64,000 nucleotides of DNA, taken from contig CAYZSE010000001.1 in assembly GCA_964481035.1 (NCBI GenBank), forward strand, positions 6,513 through 70,512, read 5' to 3'. Origin of the DNA: JAAAPF01 sp964481035 (lineage in GTDB: Bacteria > Pseudomonadota > Alphaproteobacteria > Geminicoccales > Geminicoccaceae). Both the position numbers and the translations under genes were made by a program. This document shows positions 44,865 through 57,577 of this stretch, one piece after another. The notes beneath the pieces are model-generated. The model was given only the letters and a program-made list of their open reading frames with translations. It had not been told where the DNA came from and made no database searches. How positions within the stretch are numbered: the stretch's first letter is position 1; every line of letters begins with the position of its first letter.

Positions 44865-45899
44865 ATGACCGTCGCCAGCCTTGCCGCCGCGCTGCCGTCC
44901 TGGCGTTCGTTGCGCCTCGACGGCGTCTGGACCGTCCTCGCCGCGGCGCTCGTCGTGCTCGCCATGGCGGTGCCGCCGCAAGCGCTGGAGAGCCTGCGCT
45001 TCACGGCCGCGGCGCTGTGGAGCATCGCTCCCTATCTGCTCGCCTCGATCGCGATCGCCGCCTACGCCAAGGCCAGCCGCGCCGACCACCTGATCGCGCG
45101 CGCGTTTCAGGGGCGTATGGCGACGATGGTGCCGCTCGCGGCGCTGGTCGGCGCGCTCTCGCCGTTCTGCTCGTGCGGCGTCATCCCGCTGATCGCCGCG
45201 CTCCTGGCCATGGGCGTGCCGCTGGCCCCGGTGATGGCCTTCTGGCTCGCCTCACCCTTGATGGATCCGTCGATGTTCGTCTTGACCACGGGCACGCTCG
45301 GCACCGGATTTGCGCTGGCCAAGACGTTCGCGGCGATCGGCGTCGGCCTCATGGGCGGGTTCGTCACCTGGGCGCTCACCGCCCGTGGCGCCTTCGCCCA
45401 CGCCATCCGGCCCGAGGTCGGCGACGGCGGCTGCGGCGGTGCCACCGTCCGCTCGCCCAAGGAGGTGACCTGGCGTTTCTGGCGCGAGGACGGGCGCACC
45501 GGCATCTTCGCCACCGACGGTCGAAAGAACCTGCTCTTCCTCGGCAAGTGGCTGACGCTCGCCTTCTTCCTCGAGAGCCTGATGGTCGCCTACCTGCCGG
45601 GTGATCTGGTCGTCCGCGCGGTCGGCGGCGAGGGCGTGTGGCCGGTGCTGGTCGCCACCGTCGTCGGCGTGCCCGCCTATCTCAACGGCTACGCGGCGCT
45701 GCCGCTGGTGGGCCAGCTCGTCGAGCAGGGCATGACGCCGGGCGCCGGCATGGCGTTCCTGATTGCCGGTGGCGTCACCTCGATCCCCGCCGCCATCGCC
45801 GTCTGGGCCTTGGTCCGCTGGCCGGTCTTCATCGCCTACATCGCCTTCGCGCTGATCGGCGCCGCCAGCGCCGGAATCCTCTTCGGATTGACGGCGTGA
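44865..45899 (+). CDS. ArsP/YraQ-type permease
   Basis: A 344-residue membrane protein of the DUF318 permease family with about eight to ten helices. The two-fold repeat motif SPFCSCGVIPLIAALLAMG holds the Cys pair characteristic of this family. A second half-repeat has VGVPAYLNGYAALPLVGQLV. Relatives export trivalent organoarsenicals (ArsP) or other thiol-reactive compounds. Regulation by the adjacent ArsR-like protein supports a metalloid role. Its TGA overlaps the GTG of the next gene. Confidence 0.88.
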   Translation: MTVASLAAALPSWRSLRLDGVWTVLAAALVVLAMAVPPQALESLRFTAAALWSIAPYLLASIAIAAYAKASRADHLIARAFQGRMATMVPLAALVGALSPFCSCGVIPLIAALLAMGVPLAPVMAFWLASPLMDPSMFVLTTGTLGTGFALAKTFAAIGVGLMGGFVTWALTARGAFAHAIRPEVGDGGCGGATVRSPKEVTWRFWREDGRTGIFATDGRKNLLFLGKWLTLAFFLESLMVAYLPGDLVVRAVGGEGVWPVLVATVVGVPAYLNGYAALPLVGQLVEQGMTPGAGMAFLIAGGVTSIPAAIAVWALVRWPVFIAYIAFALIGAASAGILFGLTA

Positions 45900-46930
45900 C
45901 CACACCGACGCGCCGTCCGCACGCCCGCGTCGCGACGGCCGCAACCCCCGACGCGGCGGGCGCCCTGGCGCTCGCCGACGTCGAGGAGGCGGCCGCGGCG
46001 CTGCGCGGCGTCGTCTTCCGCACGCCGCTCCTGGCGAATGCCGACGTCGACGCCGAGCTCGGCTGCCGCCTCTTCATCAAGGCCGAGTGCGCCCAGCGCA
46101 CCGGCGCCTTCAAGATCCGCGGCGCGTACAATCGCATGCGCCGATGGAGCGCGGCCGAGCGCGCGCGCGGCGCGATCACCTACTCGTCCGGCAATCACGC
46201 CCTGGGCGTGGCCCTGGCGGCTCGCCTCCTCGATACCTCGGCCCTGATCGTCATGCCGAGCGACGCGCCACCGGCGAAGGTGACGGCGGTTCGAGCACTC
46301 GGCGCCGAGATCGTGACCTTCGACCGCGACACGGAGAGCAGCGACGACGTCGTCGACCGCTGGCGAGCGAACTCCGGGCGGATCGTCGTGCCGCCCAGCG
46401 CTCACCTCGGCGTGCTCGCCGGGGCCGGCACGGTGGCGCTGGAGATGGCCGAGCAGGCGCGCTCGCTCGGCGCCGATGTGGACGTCGTTCTGGTGCCCTG
46501 TGGCGGCGGCGGCCTTGCCGCGGCGACGGCGGCCGTCATGGACGCCCTCTCCCCGGGCACGCGGGTCTACGCGGCAGAGCCCGAGCTCTTCGACGACACG
46601 CGCCGCTCCCTCGCGGCCGGGTACCCCGTACCCAATCCCAAGGGCCGACGCACCATCTGCGACGCGATCATGACGCCGATCCCCAACGACGTGACCTTCC
46701 CGATCAATCACGCGCTCCTCGCCGGCGGGGTGGTGGCGAGCGACGACGCCGTCCGGGCCGCCCTGCGGTTCGCCTTCGAGCGCTACAAGATCGTCCTCGA
46801 GCCGGGCGCCGCCGTTGGCCTCGCCGCCGTGCTGAGCGGCGAGCTCGACCTGCGGGACCGGACGGTCGCGACCATCGGCACAGGCGGAAACGTCGATCCC
46901 GCCCGGTTCTGCGCGCTGCTCGCCGACTGA
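45896..46930 (+). CDS. threonine/serine dehydratase (PLP-dependent)
   Basis: A 344-residue fold-type II PLP enzyme. The PLP lysine is in RTGAFKIRGAYN, the substrate loop is SSGNHALGVALA, the phosphate-binding glycine loop is VPCGGGGLAAAT, and a C-terminal GGNVDPARF follows. It deaminates Thr or Ser to a 2-oxo acid, or it may be a serine racemase-like enzyme. There is no ACT regulatory domain, so it is the catabolic/short form. The GTG start overlaps the permease stop (GTGA), which makes it an odd passenger of a metalloid-resistance operon. Confidence 0.9.
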   Translation: MTTPTRRPHARVATAATPDAAGALALADVEEAAAALRGVVFRTPLLANADVDAELGCRLFIKAECAQRTGAFKIRGAYNRMRRWSAAERARGAITYSSGNHALGVALAARLLDTSALIVMPSDAPPAKVTAVRALGAEIVTFDRDTESSDDVVDRWRANSGRIVVPPSAHLGVLAGAGTVALEMAEQARSLGADVDVVLVPCGGGGLAAATAAVMDALSPGTRVYAAEPELFDDTRRSLAAGYPVPNPKGRRTICDAIMTPIPNDVTFPINHALLAGGVVASDDAVRAALRFAFERYKIVLEPGAAVGLAAVLSGELDLRDRTVATIGTGGNVDPARFCALLAD

Positions 46931-46976
46931 ACGCCCGAGATCGGATCAGCCGGTCTGGACGGAGCGGCCGGAACGC

Positions 46977-48314
46977 TCAGATCGCCGCGCGCAGGCCGTC
47001 GCTGACCTCGTCGAGGACCGACGCGAGCAAGTCTTCGTCCTCGGCCTCGACCATGACGCGCACCAGCGCCTCGGTGCCGGAGGGGCGCACGAGCAGCCGG
47101 CCTTGGCCTTCGAGGCGTTCCTCGCCGGCGGCGATGACGCTCGCGATCTCGGGCCGGGCGAGGTCGGGCCTGGCGGGGACGCGGAGGTTGACCAGCCGCT
47201 GCGGCAAAGGCGTGAAGGCGCGCGCAACCTCCGACAAGCGCCGCCCGGCCTCGATCATGACCCCCATGACCTGCAACGCCGCGACCATGCCGTCGCCGGT
47301 GGTTGCGTAGTCGCCGAGGATGATGTGGCCCGACTGCTCGCCACCGACGTTGTAGCCGCCCGAGCGCATCGCCTCGACGACGTAGCGGTCGCCGACCTGG
47401 GTCCGCAGGGTGGCGAGCCCGAGACCCTCGAGGAACCGCTCGAGGCCGAGGTTCGACATCTGCGTGCAGACGACGCCGCCGCCGTGCAGGCGCCCCCTGT
47501 CCGCCCAGGAGCGGGCGATCAGCGCGATCAGCTGGTCGCCGTCGATGGCCTGGCCGGTCTCGTCGACCATCACCAACCGGTCGGCGTCGCCGTCGAGCGC
47601 CACGCCGAGGTCGGCGCCCTCGTCGAGGACCTTCCGGCGCAGGGCCGCGGGCGCGGTCGAGCCGCAGTCCTCGTTGATGTTGAAGCCGTCGGGATCGGTG
47701 CCGATCTCGACGACCTCGGCACCGAGCTCCCACAGAACCTTGGGCGCGACGCGGTAGGCGGCGCCGTGGGCGCAGTCGACGACGACCTTGAGCCCGGCGA
47801 GCGTGCGCTCGCGCGGGAAGGTCGACTTCAGCGCCTCGATGTAGCGGCCGACCGCGCCCTCGAGGCGGTCGACGCGGCCGAGCTCGGCGCCCTCGGCGAG
47901 CCGGGGGGCCGCCGCCATGCGCGCCTCCAGCTCCTCCTCGATCGCGTCGGAGAGCTTGTAGCCGTCGGCGCCAAAGAGCTTGATGCCGTTGTCGGCGAAG
48001 GGGTTGTGCGAGGCCGAGATCATCACGCCCAGCTCGCAGCGGAGCGAGCGCGTGAGATAGGCCACGGCGGGCGTCGGCAGAGGGCCCAGCAGCGTCACGT
48101 CCATGCCGGCGGCGACGAAGCCCGCCGTGAGCGCCGGCTCCAGCATGTAGCCCGAGCGCCGCGTGTCCTTGCCGATGACGACGCGGTTGCGGTTGCGACC
48201 GCGGCCGTACAGCGCGCCCGCGGCATAGCCGAGCCGGAGGGCGACCTCGCAGGTCATCGGATGCTGGTTGGCGGTTCCGCGAATGCCGTCGGTGCCGAAG
48301 AGCTGTCGCGCCAT
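46977..48314 (-). CDS. glmM: phosphoglucosamine mutase
   Basis: Interconverts glucosamine-6-P and glucosamine-1-P for UDP-GlcNAc synthesis (peptidoglycan and LPS). About 445 residues. It has [15 protein letters not shown], the phosphoserine loop [17 protein letters not shown], the Mg site ALDGDADRL, the sugar-binding GGEQSGHII and the phosphate-binding [13 protein letters not shown]. The ATG at 48314 is preferred over a GTG two codons upstream. It converges with the dehydratase gene over a 46-base gap. Confidence 0.97.
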   Translation of the reverse strand: MARQLFGTDGIRGTANQHPMTCEVALRLGYAAGALYGRGRNRNRVVIGKDTRRSGYMLEPALTAGFVAAGMDVTLLGPLPTPAVAYLTRSLRCELGVMISASHNPFADNGIKLFGADGYKLSDAIEEELEARMAAAPRLAEGAELGRVDRLEGAVGRYIEALKSTFPRERTLAGLKVVVDCAHGAAYRVAPKVLWELGAEVVEIGTDPDGFNINEDCGSTAPAALRRKVLDEGADLGVALDGDADRLVMVDETGQAIDGDQLIALIARSWADRGRLHGGGVVCTQMSNLGLERFLEGLGLATLRTQVGDRYVVEAMRSGGYNVGGEQSGHIILGDYATTGDGMVAALQVMGVMIEAGRRLSEVARAFTPLPQRLVNLRVPARPDLARPEIASVIAAGEERLEGQGRLLVRPSGTEALVRVMVEAEDEDLLASVLDEVSDGLRAAI

Positions 48315-48430
48315 GCTCACCTGCCGGTTGCCTGATGCGTTCTTCTAGGCGTGCCTCCCCGAAACTGCCAAGCGGCAAACGGCGCGCCGGACCTTGACCG
48401 GCGCCGGCAACCTCGGCAGAGCCCCCCGGG

Positions 48431-49000
48431 GTGAGGCGCGGATCGCTCATCGCCGGCATCGACGAGGTCGGGCGCGGCCCCTGGGCCGGGCCGGTCGTCG
48501 CTTGCGCGCTGGTGCTGCACCGCGAGATCGCCGGCCTCGCCGACAGCAAGACGCTCGCCGCCAGGCGGCGCGAGCTACTGGCCGAGCGGCTCGCCGACCC
48601 GCGGGTGGCGAGCTTCGCCATCGGCGTCGCGTCCGTCACCGAGATCGACCGCCTCAACATCCGCGTCGCCACCTTTCTCGCCATGCGCCGGGCCGTCGAC
48701 CGCCTGCCGGTCAGGCCGCTGCGCCTGCTCGTCGACGGCCGCGACGCGCCCGACCTGGGGCTGCCCGCGGGCGGCGTGGTCGGCGGCGACGGCAAGGTCG
48801 CCGCCATCGCCGCCGCCTCGATCGTCGCCAAGGTGTGGCGCGACCGGCTGATGGCCCGGCTCGACGCCCGGCACCCGATCTACGGGTGGCGCACCAACAT
48901 GGGCTACGGCACCGCGGCGCACCGTGCCGCCCTCGCCCGACACGGGATCAGCGCGCACCATCGACGCAGCTTCGCGCCGGTCCGAACGTTGCTGAGATGA
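48431..49000 (+). CDS. rnhB: ribonuclease HII
   Basis: Cuts the RNA strand of RNA-DNA hybrids and removes ribonucleotides from DNA. A 189-residue single domain with [20 protein letters not shown] (two acidic residues), [20 protein letters not shown] and [15 protein letters not shown] with the remaining catalytic acids. The length is normal for alphaproteobacteria. The start is GTG at 48431, 116 bases from the divergent glmM. Confidence 0.96.
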   Translation: MRRGSLIAGIDEVGRGPWAGPVVACALVLHREIAGLADSKTLAARRRELLAERLADPRVASFAIGVASVTEIDRLNIRVATFLAMRRAVDRLPVRPLRLLVDGRDAPDLGLPAGGVVGGDGKVAAIAAASIVAKVWRDRLMARLDARHPIYGWRTNMGYGTAAHRAALARHGISAHHRRSFAPVRTLLR

Positions 49001-49069
49001 GCCGCCGCGACCGTCGGTCCCTGCGCGCGGGCGCGCCGCGTGCTAAGTTTCGGCGTCGAAAGGAGCAAG

Positions 49070-50464
49070 ATGAGTATGTTCGCGCGCTCGATGGTCGTGT
49101 TGGGCCTATGGCTCATCTTCGCCCCCGGCCTTGCGCAATCGCCGAGCGTTGGCCTGATCCGTATCGACGGGCCCATCGGGCCCGCGACGGCGGCCTATGT
49201 CGAGCGCGGGCTCGAGGCCGCCGCGGAGGCGGGCCACGAGGCCGTCGTCCTCGAGATCGACACGCCGGGCGGCCTCGTCACCGCGACCCGGGACATCGTC
49301 GAGGCGATACTCGGAGCGTCCATGCCGGTGGTGGGCTACGTCGCACCGCAGGGCGCCCAGGCAGCGAGCGCTGGCGTCTACATCCTCATGGCGACGCACG
49401 TCGCGGCCATGGCACCGGCGACCAACGTCGGCGCCGCCACACCGGTCACCATGGGCGGCTCCAATCCGCTGCCGGCGCAGCCTCCAGAGGCGGACGAGAC
49501 GGAGGGGGCGGACGACGGCGGCGACGACCCCGGCGGTGACGAGAAGGCGGCAGCGCCGGCGGACGCCGGCCGGGCCAAGGCGGTCAACGACGCGGCGGCC
49601 TTTCTCGTCAGCCTCGCCGAGCTGCGCGGGCGCAACGTCGAATGGGCGGAGGAAGCGGTCCGGGCGGCTTCGAGCCTGTCGGCAGAGGCGGCCCTCGAGG
49701 CCGGCGTGATCGAGTTCATCGCCGCCGACCACGCGGCGCTGCTCGCGCGGGTCGACGGGCGGACGACCACCGTCGACGATCGAGAGGTGACGTTGGCGAC
49801 CGCGGGCGCGTCGATCCGTGCGATCGAGCCGACCTGGCAGGAGGAGCTGCTCGCCGTCCTCACCAATCCCAACGTCGCCTACATCCTGATGCTCGTGGGT
49901 GTCTACGGCATCATCTTCGAGCTCGCCAATCCGGGCATCATCGGCTCGGGGGTCGTCGGCGCGATCTGCCTCTTGCTGGGCCTGTTCGCCCTCAACCTGC
50001 TGCCCATCGACTACGCCGGGTTCGGGCTCATTCTCCTGGGCGTCGCCCTCATGGTCGGCGAGGCGGTCACCCCCGGCGTCGGCATCCTCGGGATCGGCGG
50101 CCTGCTCGCCTTCGTGCTCGGCTCGGTCCTGCTCATCGACACCGAAGCGGCGGGCTTCGCGCTCTCGCCCTGGGTCATCGGCGCCGTCACGGCATCGACC
50201 GCGGGGCTTCTCGTGGGCGTGCTGGCGCTCGCGGTCGGAGCCCAGCGCGGCCGCGTCGTGAGCGGCGCCGAGGGGCTCGTCGGCCAGACCGGCCGCGTGC
50301 TCGCCTGGGAGGGCGATCACGGCTCGATCCACGTCGCCGGCGAGAACTGGCGCGCGCACGGCGCCGCGGGCCTGCAGCCCGGCGGCCGCGCGGAAGTTAC
50401 CGAGGTCGAGGGGCTGACCTTGAAGGTCAAGCCCGCGGCCGACCCTGTGGAGAAGACCCGATGA
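49070..50464 (+). CDS. NfeD-family membrane serine protease (long form)
   Basis: About 464 residues. A signal peptide is followed by a ClpP/SppA-type S49 protease domain ([16 protein letters not shown], nucleophile Ser in [15 protein letters not shown], candidate catalytic Lys in [13 protein letters not shown]), three or four membrane helices (residues ~265-390) and a C-terminal OB-like NfeD domain ([14 protein letters not shown]). An Asp/Glu/Gly-rich insert (around residues 140-165) interrupts the protease domain. Long NfeD proteins cleave slipins such as the one encoded next. AAGGAG precedes ATG 49070. The stop overlaps the slipin start (ATGA). Confidence 0.92.
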   Translation: MSMFARSMVVLGLWLIFAPGLAQSPSVGLIRIDGPIGPATAAYVERGLEAAAEAGHEAVVLEIDTPGGLVTATRDIVEAILGASMPVVGYVAPQGAQAASAGVYILMATHVAAMAPATNVGAATPVTMGGSNPLPAQPPEADETEGADDGGDDPGGDEKAAAPADAGRAKAVNDAAAFLVSLAELRGRNVEWAEEAVRAASSLSAEAALEAGVIEFIAADHAALLARVDGRTTTVDDREVTLATAGASIRAIEPTWQEELLAVLTNPNVAYILMLVGVYGIIFELANPGIIGSGVVGAICLLLGLFALNLLPIDYAGFGLILLGVALMVGEAVTPGVGILGIGGLLAFVLGSVLLIDTEAAGFALSPWVIGAVTASTAGLLVGVLALAVGAQRGRVVSGAEGLVGQTGRVLAWEGDHGSIHVAGENWRAHGAAGLQPGGRAEVTEVEGLTLKVKPAADPVEKTR

Positions 50465-51228
50465 TGCTGTCCTTCGACTTTGTGCTGTACGCGGTGATCG
50501 CCGCCGCCCTGATCTTCCTCGTCGTCTCGATCTTCCGCATCCTGCGGGAGTACGAGCGCGGGGTGATCTTCACCCTCGGCCGCTTCACCGGCGTGAAGGG
50601 GCCTGGCCTCATCATCGTCATCCCCTTCGTGCAGCAGATGGTTCGCGTCGACCTGCGCACGATCGTCCTCGACGTGCCGAGCCAGGACGTCATCTCCCGC
50701 GACAACGTCTCGGTGAAGGTCAACGCCGTCTTGTACTTCCGTGTCGTCGACGCCGAGAAGGCGGTGATCCAGGTCGAGGACTTCAGGGACGCGACCAGCC
50801 AGCTGGCCCAGACGACGCTGCGCTCGGTGCTCGGCAAGCACGAGCTCGATTCGATGCTGGCCGAGCGCGACAAGCTGAACTCCGACCTGCAGGGGATCCT
50901 CGACGACAGCACCGACATCTGGGGGATCAAGGTCGCCAACGTCGAGATCAAGCACGTCGACATCGACGAGAGCATGATCCGCGCGATCGCCCGGCAGGCC
51001 GAGGCCGAGCGCAACAGGCGGGCACGGATCATCAATGCCGAGGGCGAGCGCCAGGCCGCCGAGCAGCTGGTCGAGGCCGCCCGGATCATCGGCGAGGAAC
51101 CGGGCGCCATGCAGCTGCGTTACCTGTCGACGCTCTACGACGTCGCCAACGAGAAGAACTCGACCATCGTCTTTCCCTTCCCGATCGACTTGATGAAGGG
51201 GCTGGAAAAGCTCGTCGCGAAGGGTTGA
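50461..51228 (+). CDS. slipin (SPFH/stomatin-like membrane protein)
   Basis: A 255-residue protein with an N-terminal membrane hairpin or helix ([20 protein letters not shown]), then an SPFH domain ([40 protein letters not shown]) and a coiled-coil tail ([20 protein letters not shown]). Slipins form membrane microdomain scaffolds and are substrates or partners of the NfeD protease encoded just upstream. The nfeD-slipin pair is widely conserved. Its TGA overlaps a TTG at 51225, but the next gene more likely starts at 51282. Confidence 0.95.
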   Translation: MMLSFDFVLYAVIAAALIFLVVSIFRILREYERGVIFTLGRFTGVKGPGLIIVIPFVQQMVRVDLRTIVLDVPSQDVISRDNVSVKVNAVLYFRVVDAEKAVIQVEDFRDATSQLAQTTLRSVLGKHELDSMLAERDKLNSDLQGILDDSTDIWGIKVANVEIKHVDIDESMIRAIARQAEAERNRRARIINAEGERQAAEQLVEAARIIGEEPGAMQLRYLSTLYDVANEKNSTIVFPFPIDLMKGLEKLVAKG

Positions 51229-51281
51229 TCCGGGAGGCTTCAGCCCCGAAGCTGCCGGCCGATCGCCTCGAGGAGAACCCG

Positions 51282-53422
<2,141 letters not shown>

Positions 53423-53423
<1 letters not shown>

Positions 53424-54933
53424 TGCCGGATCGGGGCTACCGCTTCGGGCCCGTCGTCGAGGAGGACGCCGTCCGCTTTCGCCTCTGGGCGCCGGCGGCC
53501 GCCGAGGTCGGCCTCGTGCTCGACCCGGGCGGCGTCACCGAGCGCGCGATCGCCATGCGCCCCGAGGGCGAGGGCTGGCACGCGCTCCGGGTCGAGGGCG
53601 CCGGCGCAGGCACGCGCTATCTCTTCTCCATCGGCGGCCTTCAGGTGCCCGATCCGGCCTCGCGCTACCAGCCCCTCGACGCGCTCGGACCGAGCGAGGT
53701 GGTCGACACCGACCGCTTCGCGCTCGCCGCCGCGGACTGGCGGGGCCGGCCCTGGCACGAGACGGTGCTGTACGAGCTGCACGTCGGCACCTTCACGCCG
53801 ACGGGCGACTTCGCCGGGGTCGAGGCCAAGCTCGACCATCTGGCGGCGCTCGGCATCACCGCGGTCGAGCTCATGCCGCTCGCCGACTTCGCCGGCGCCC
53901 GTAACTGGGGCTATGACGGGGTGCTCCACTTCGCGCCCGACAGTGCCTACGGCCGCCCCGAGGCCCTCGCCAGTCTCGTCGACGCCGCGCACCGCCGCGG
54001 GCTGATGGTCTTTCTCGACGTCGTCTACAACCACTTCGGTCCCGAGGGGAACTTCCTCGGCGCCTACGCGCCGCACTTCTTCACCGACGACTGGCACACG
54101 CCGTGGGGCAAGGCGATCGACTTCCGCAGGCCCGAGGTCCGGCGCTTCTTCACCGAGAACGTGCTCTACTGGCTGGAGGTCTTCCGCATCGACGGCCTGC
54201 GCTTCGATGCCGTGCACGCCGTCGCCGACCCGAGCCGGCCGCACATCCTGACCGAGATCGCGGGTCTCGTCCGCGCCGAGCTGGAGTCCCGGCGCCACGT
54301 GCATCTCGTTCTCGAGAACGACGCCAACGAGGCCCGCCACCTTGCGCGCGCTGCGGACGGCCATGCCGTGCGCTACGACGCGCAATGGAACGACGACTTC
54401 CACCATGTCGCCCAGCATCTCATGACCGGCGACACCGAGGGCTACTACGCCGACTACGCCGCGGCACCCGCCGACAAGCTCGCCCGCTCGCTGGCCTCCG
54501 GCTTCGTCTACCAGGGCGAGCCCTCGGCGTTTCGCGACGGCGAGCTTCGCGGCGAGCCGTCGGGCCACCTGCCGCCGACCTGCTTCGTCAACTTCGTCCA
54601 GAACCACGACCAGGTCGGCAACCGCGCTTTCGGCGAGCGGCTCGCGGGCCTCGCCGACGAGCGTCGGCGCGCCTGCTTCGCCGCCATCCTCCTGCTCGCG
54701 CCGATGCCACCTCTGCTGTTCATGGGCGAGGAGTGGGGCTCGGTGCAGCCCTTCCTCTACTTCACCGACTTTCACGACGAGCTGGCGGACGCCGTCCGCG
54801 ACGGGCGGCGCCGCGAGTTCGCGCGCTTCGCCGCCTTCGCGGATCCCGCCGCCCGTGAACGGATCCCCGACCCCAACGCCGCCTCGACCTTCGCGCGCTC
54901 GAAGCTCGACTGGGAGACGGCCGAGAGCGAGGC
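53423..54933 (+). CDS. treZ: malto-oligosyltrehalose trehalohydrolase, 3' end lost in scaffold gap
   Basis: GH13 enzyme that releases trehalose from maltooligosyl-trehalose. About 503 residues are visible. It has the N-terminal CBM48 (YRFGPVVEEDAVRFRLWAPA), YELHVGTFTPTGDFAGVEAK, the nucleophile in IDGLRFDAVHAV, the acid in HLVLENDANEARHL and NFVQNHDQVGNRAFGERL. The last visible block (FARSKLDWETAESE) lies near the start of the C-terminal domain, so roughly 80 residues are missing. The ATG overlaps the glgX stop by one base. Confidence 0.93.
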
Positions 54934-55033
54934 NNNNNNNNNNNNNNNNNNNNNNNNNNNNNNNNNNNNNNNNNNNNNNNNNNNNNNNNNNNNNNNNNNN
55001 NNNNNNNNNNNNNNNNNNNNNNNNNNNNNNNNN
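54934..55033. other. scaffold gap of 100 N, true size unknown
   Basis: Left of it treZ lacks about 80 C-terminal residues; right of it treY lacks about 100 N-terminal residues. The real gap is therefore probably 500 bases or more. The open frame that runs through the N run is a coincidence of phase, not a TreZ-TreY fusion. Confidence 0.9.
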
Positions 55034-57574
55034 TGGTGGGCGGACGTCCTCATGTGGGGCGAGGGCTCGCCCTTCGCCGACTATTTCGACATCGACTGGG
55101 ACAGCCCCGAGCCGACCCTCGCCGGCAAGGTGCTCTTGCCGGTCCTCGGCGATCACTACGGCCGGGTGCTCGAGGACGGTCAACTGCACCCGGCGCTGGA
55201 CGGCGGGCGTTTCGTCGTCCGCTATTTCGAGCACACGGTGCCGATCCACCCGCGCGAGGGCGCCGAGCTGCTCGAGACGGCGCTCGGCGAGGCGCGGCGG
55301 CAAGAGGCCGACGACGCCGCCGAGACCCTCGCCGAGCTCGCCGCCACGGCCCGGCTCATCTCCAGGCGCCGCGAGCGGGTCTCGCGCCAGCGGCGCCGCG
55401 CCGACCGCGATCGCGCCGAGCACATCGAGCACCGCCTCGCCGAGGCGCGCGCGGCACGGCCCGCGATCGAGGCGGCGCTTCAGGCGGCGCTCGCACACTT
55501 CACCCCCGGCGGCGGCGAGGGCGAGCCGGGCAAGGCCTCCGATCGGCTCCACCGGCTGTTGGAGCGCCAAGCCTATCGCCTGGCTTTCTGGCGGCTGGCC
55601 GCGCAGGAGATCAACTACCGCCGCTTCTTCGACATCAACGACCTCGCCGGCCTTCGCATGGAGGAACCGGCGCTGTTCGACGCCGCCCACAAGCTCGTCG
55701 TCGAGCTCGTGCAGGCGGGCGACGCGCACGGCCTGCGCCTCGATCACATCGACGGCCTGCTCGACCCCCTCGCCTACCTCACCCGGCTCAAGCGCGTCCT
55801 CAAGAGCGCCGGCGGCGACGGCATCACGCTGCACGTCGAGAAGATCCTCGGCCATCACGAGCGCCTGCGCGCCGATTGGCCGATCGCCGGCACGACCGGC
55901 TACGAGGTGATGAGCCTCATCCACGGCATCCAGATCGACCCGCAGGCGCGGCGTCCGCTCGTGGCCGTCTACCGGGCCCTCACCGAGACGACCGGCGATT
56001 TCCCCACCGAGACCGTGCGCGCCAAGCGGCTCATCATGGACACGAGCCTCGCCGCCGAGCTCAACGTGCTGGCGGGCGATCTCAATCGCATCGCCAAGCG
56101 CTCGCGCTTCACCCGCGACTACGCCCGCCGCGCCCTGCGCGAGGCGCTCGCCAACGTCGTCGCGCATTTTCACGTCTATCGCACCTATGTCGACGCGAAC
56201 GGTGCGGGCGACGCGGATCGGGCGGTCATCGGCATCGCCGTCGCCCGCGCGCGCCGCGCCGCCACGACGCCGGACCTCTCGATCTACGACTTCGTCGAGC
56301 AGGTGCTCTGCGCCGAGATCGACGCCCCGACCCTGCCGGCCGGCCGGGCGCGCGAGATCGTCCGCTTCGCCCGCCGCATGCAGCAATACACGGGGCCGGT
56401 GACCGCCAAGGCGGTCGAGGACACGACCTTCTACCGCTGGCTGCCGCTGATCTCGCTCAACGAGGTCGGCGGCGAGCCGGAGCCGTTCGGCACGTCGCTC
56501 GCGACCTTCCACGCCGCCCATGCCGAGCGGCTGCGCGACTGGCCGCAGGCGCTCGTCGCCACCGCTACCCACGACCACAAGCGCGGCGAGGACGTCCGCG
56601 CCCGGCTCGCCGTCATCAGCGAGCGGCCGCAGGCCTGGAGCCGCGCGGTGCGCCGGTGGTTCCGGCTGGCGACGCCGATGCGCACGACCACGGAGGACGG
56701 CCCGGCGCCGTCCGCCAACGATCTCTACCTGTTCTTCCAGACGGTCGTCGGCGCCTGGCCCTTGGACCTCGAGCCCGACGACGCCGTGGGGCTCGAGGCC
56801 TTTCGCGAGCGGCTGCACGGCTACATGGAGAAGGCCGTCCGCGAGGCCAAGCTGCGCACGAGCTGGGCCGTCGTGAACGACGTCTACGAGGCCGCCGTCC
56901 ACGACTTCGTCGACGCCTCGCTCGATCCGGAGCAGGCCCCTCGCCTGTTGGGCGAGCTGCACGGCTTCGCCGCCGAGCTGCAGCCTCCGGGCGCCGTCAA
57001 CGGTCTCGCCCAGACGGTGCTCAAGCTCACGGTGCCGGGCGTGCCGGACATCTATCAGGGAACCGAAGGCTGGGATCTCAGCCTGGTCGACCCCGACAAC
57101 CGCCGCCCGGTCGACTACCCCGAGCTCGACGACGCGCTCGCGGCGCTCGCCACCGGCGAGGCGACGCCCGAAGGGCTCGCCCGGCACTGGCGCGACGGCC
57201 GCATCAAGCAGGCGGTGGCGGCCCGCCTCCTCGCCTGCCGGCGTGCGCAGCCCGAGCTGTTCGCCGCCGGCGACTACGTGCCCCTCGAGGTCGCGGGCAG
57301 CGCCGCCGCGGCCGTCCTCGCCTTCGCCCGGCTGCACGCCGGCCGCGCGCTCGTCGTCGCGGTGCCGCGGCTCGCCGCCGACCGGCTGGCCGATCCGACC
57401 AATCTGGGCCTCGACTGGGGCGACACCACGCTCATCGGCGCCGACGGGCTGAGCCAAGGCGGTCCCTGGCACGACGTGCTCCGCGACCAGCCGCTCGACG
57501 ACGCCCGTTTCCGCCTCGCCGACCACGCCCTCGCCCCGCCGGTGCTGGTCGCCCTCGGCGGCGGCGCCGACTGA
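55034..57574 (+). CDS. treY: malto-oligosyltrehalose synthase, 5' end lost in scaffold gap
   Basis: Converts the reducing end of maltodextrins to a trehalose unit. The visible 846 residues begin at WWADVLMWGEGSPFADYFDI, which in TreY follows the PNHMG block at about residue 95-100. Then come PVLGDHYGRVLEDGQL, RRFFDINDLAGLRMEEPALF, LRLDHIDGLLDPLAYLTRLK (nucleophile), HVEKILGHHERL (acid) and, near the end, GVPDIYQGTEGWDLSLVDPD. With GlgX and TreZ it makes trehalose from glycogen, a desiccation/osmotic stress route. Confidence 0.94.
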   Translation, partial: WWADVLMWGEGSPFADYFDIDWDSPEPTLAGKVLLPVLGDHYGRVLEDGQLHPALDGGRFVVRYFEHTVPIHPREGAELLETALGEARRQEADDAAETLAELAATARLISRRRERVSRQRRRADRDRAEHIEHRLAEARAARPAIEAALQAALAHFTPGGGEGEPGKASDRLHRLLERQAYRLAFWRLAAQEINYRRFFDINDLAGLRMEEPALFDAAHKLVVELVQAGDAHGLRLDHIDGLLDPLAYLTRLKRVLKSAGGDGITLHVEKILGHHERLRADWPIAGTTGYEVMSLIHGIQIDPQARRPLVAVYRALTETTGDFPTETVRAKRLIMDTSLAAELNVLAGDLNRIAKRSRFTRDYARRALREALANVVAHFHVYRTYVDANGAGDADRAVIGIAVARARRAATTPDLSIYDFVEQVLCAEIDAPTLPAGRAREIVRFARRMQQYTGPVTAKAVEDTTFYRWLPLISLNEVGGEPEPFGTSLATFHAAHAERLRDWPQALVATATHDHKRGEDVRARLAVISERPQAWSRAVRRWFRLATPMRTTTEDGPAPSANDLYLFFQTVVGAWPLDLEPDDAVGLEAFRERLHGYMEKAVREAKLRTSWAVVNDVYEAAVHDFVDASLDPEQAPRLLGELHGFAAELQPPGAVNGLAQTVLKLTVPGVPDIYQGTEGWDLSLVDPDNRRPVDYPELDDALAALATGEATPEGLARHWRDGRIKQAVAARLLACRRAQPELFAAGDYVPLEVAGSAAAAVLAFARLHAGRALVVAVPRLAADRLADPTNLGLDWGDTTLIGADGLSQGGPWHDVLRDQPLDDARFRLADHALAPPVLVALGGGAD

Positions 57575-57577
57575 GCT

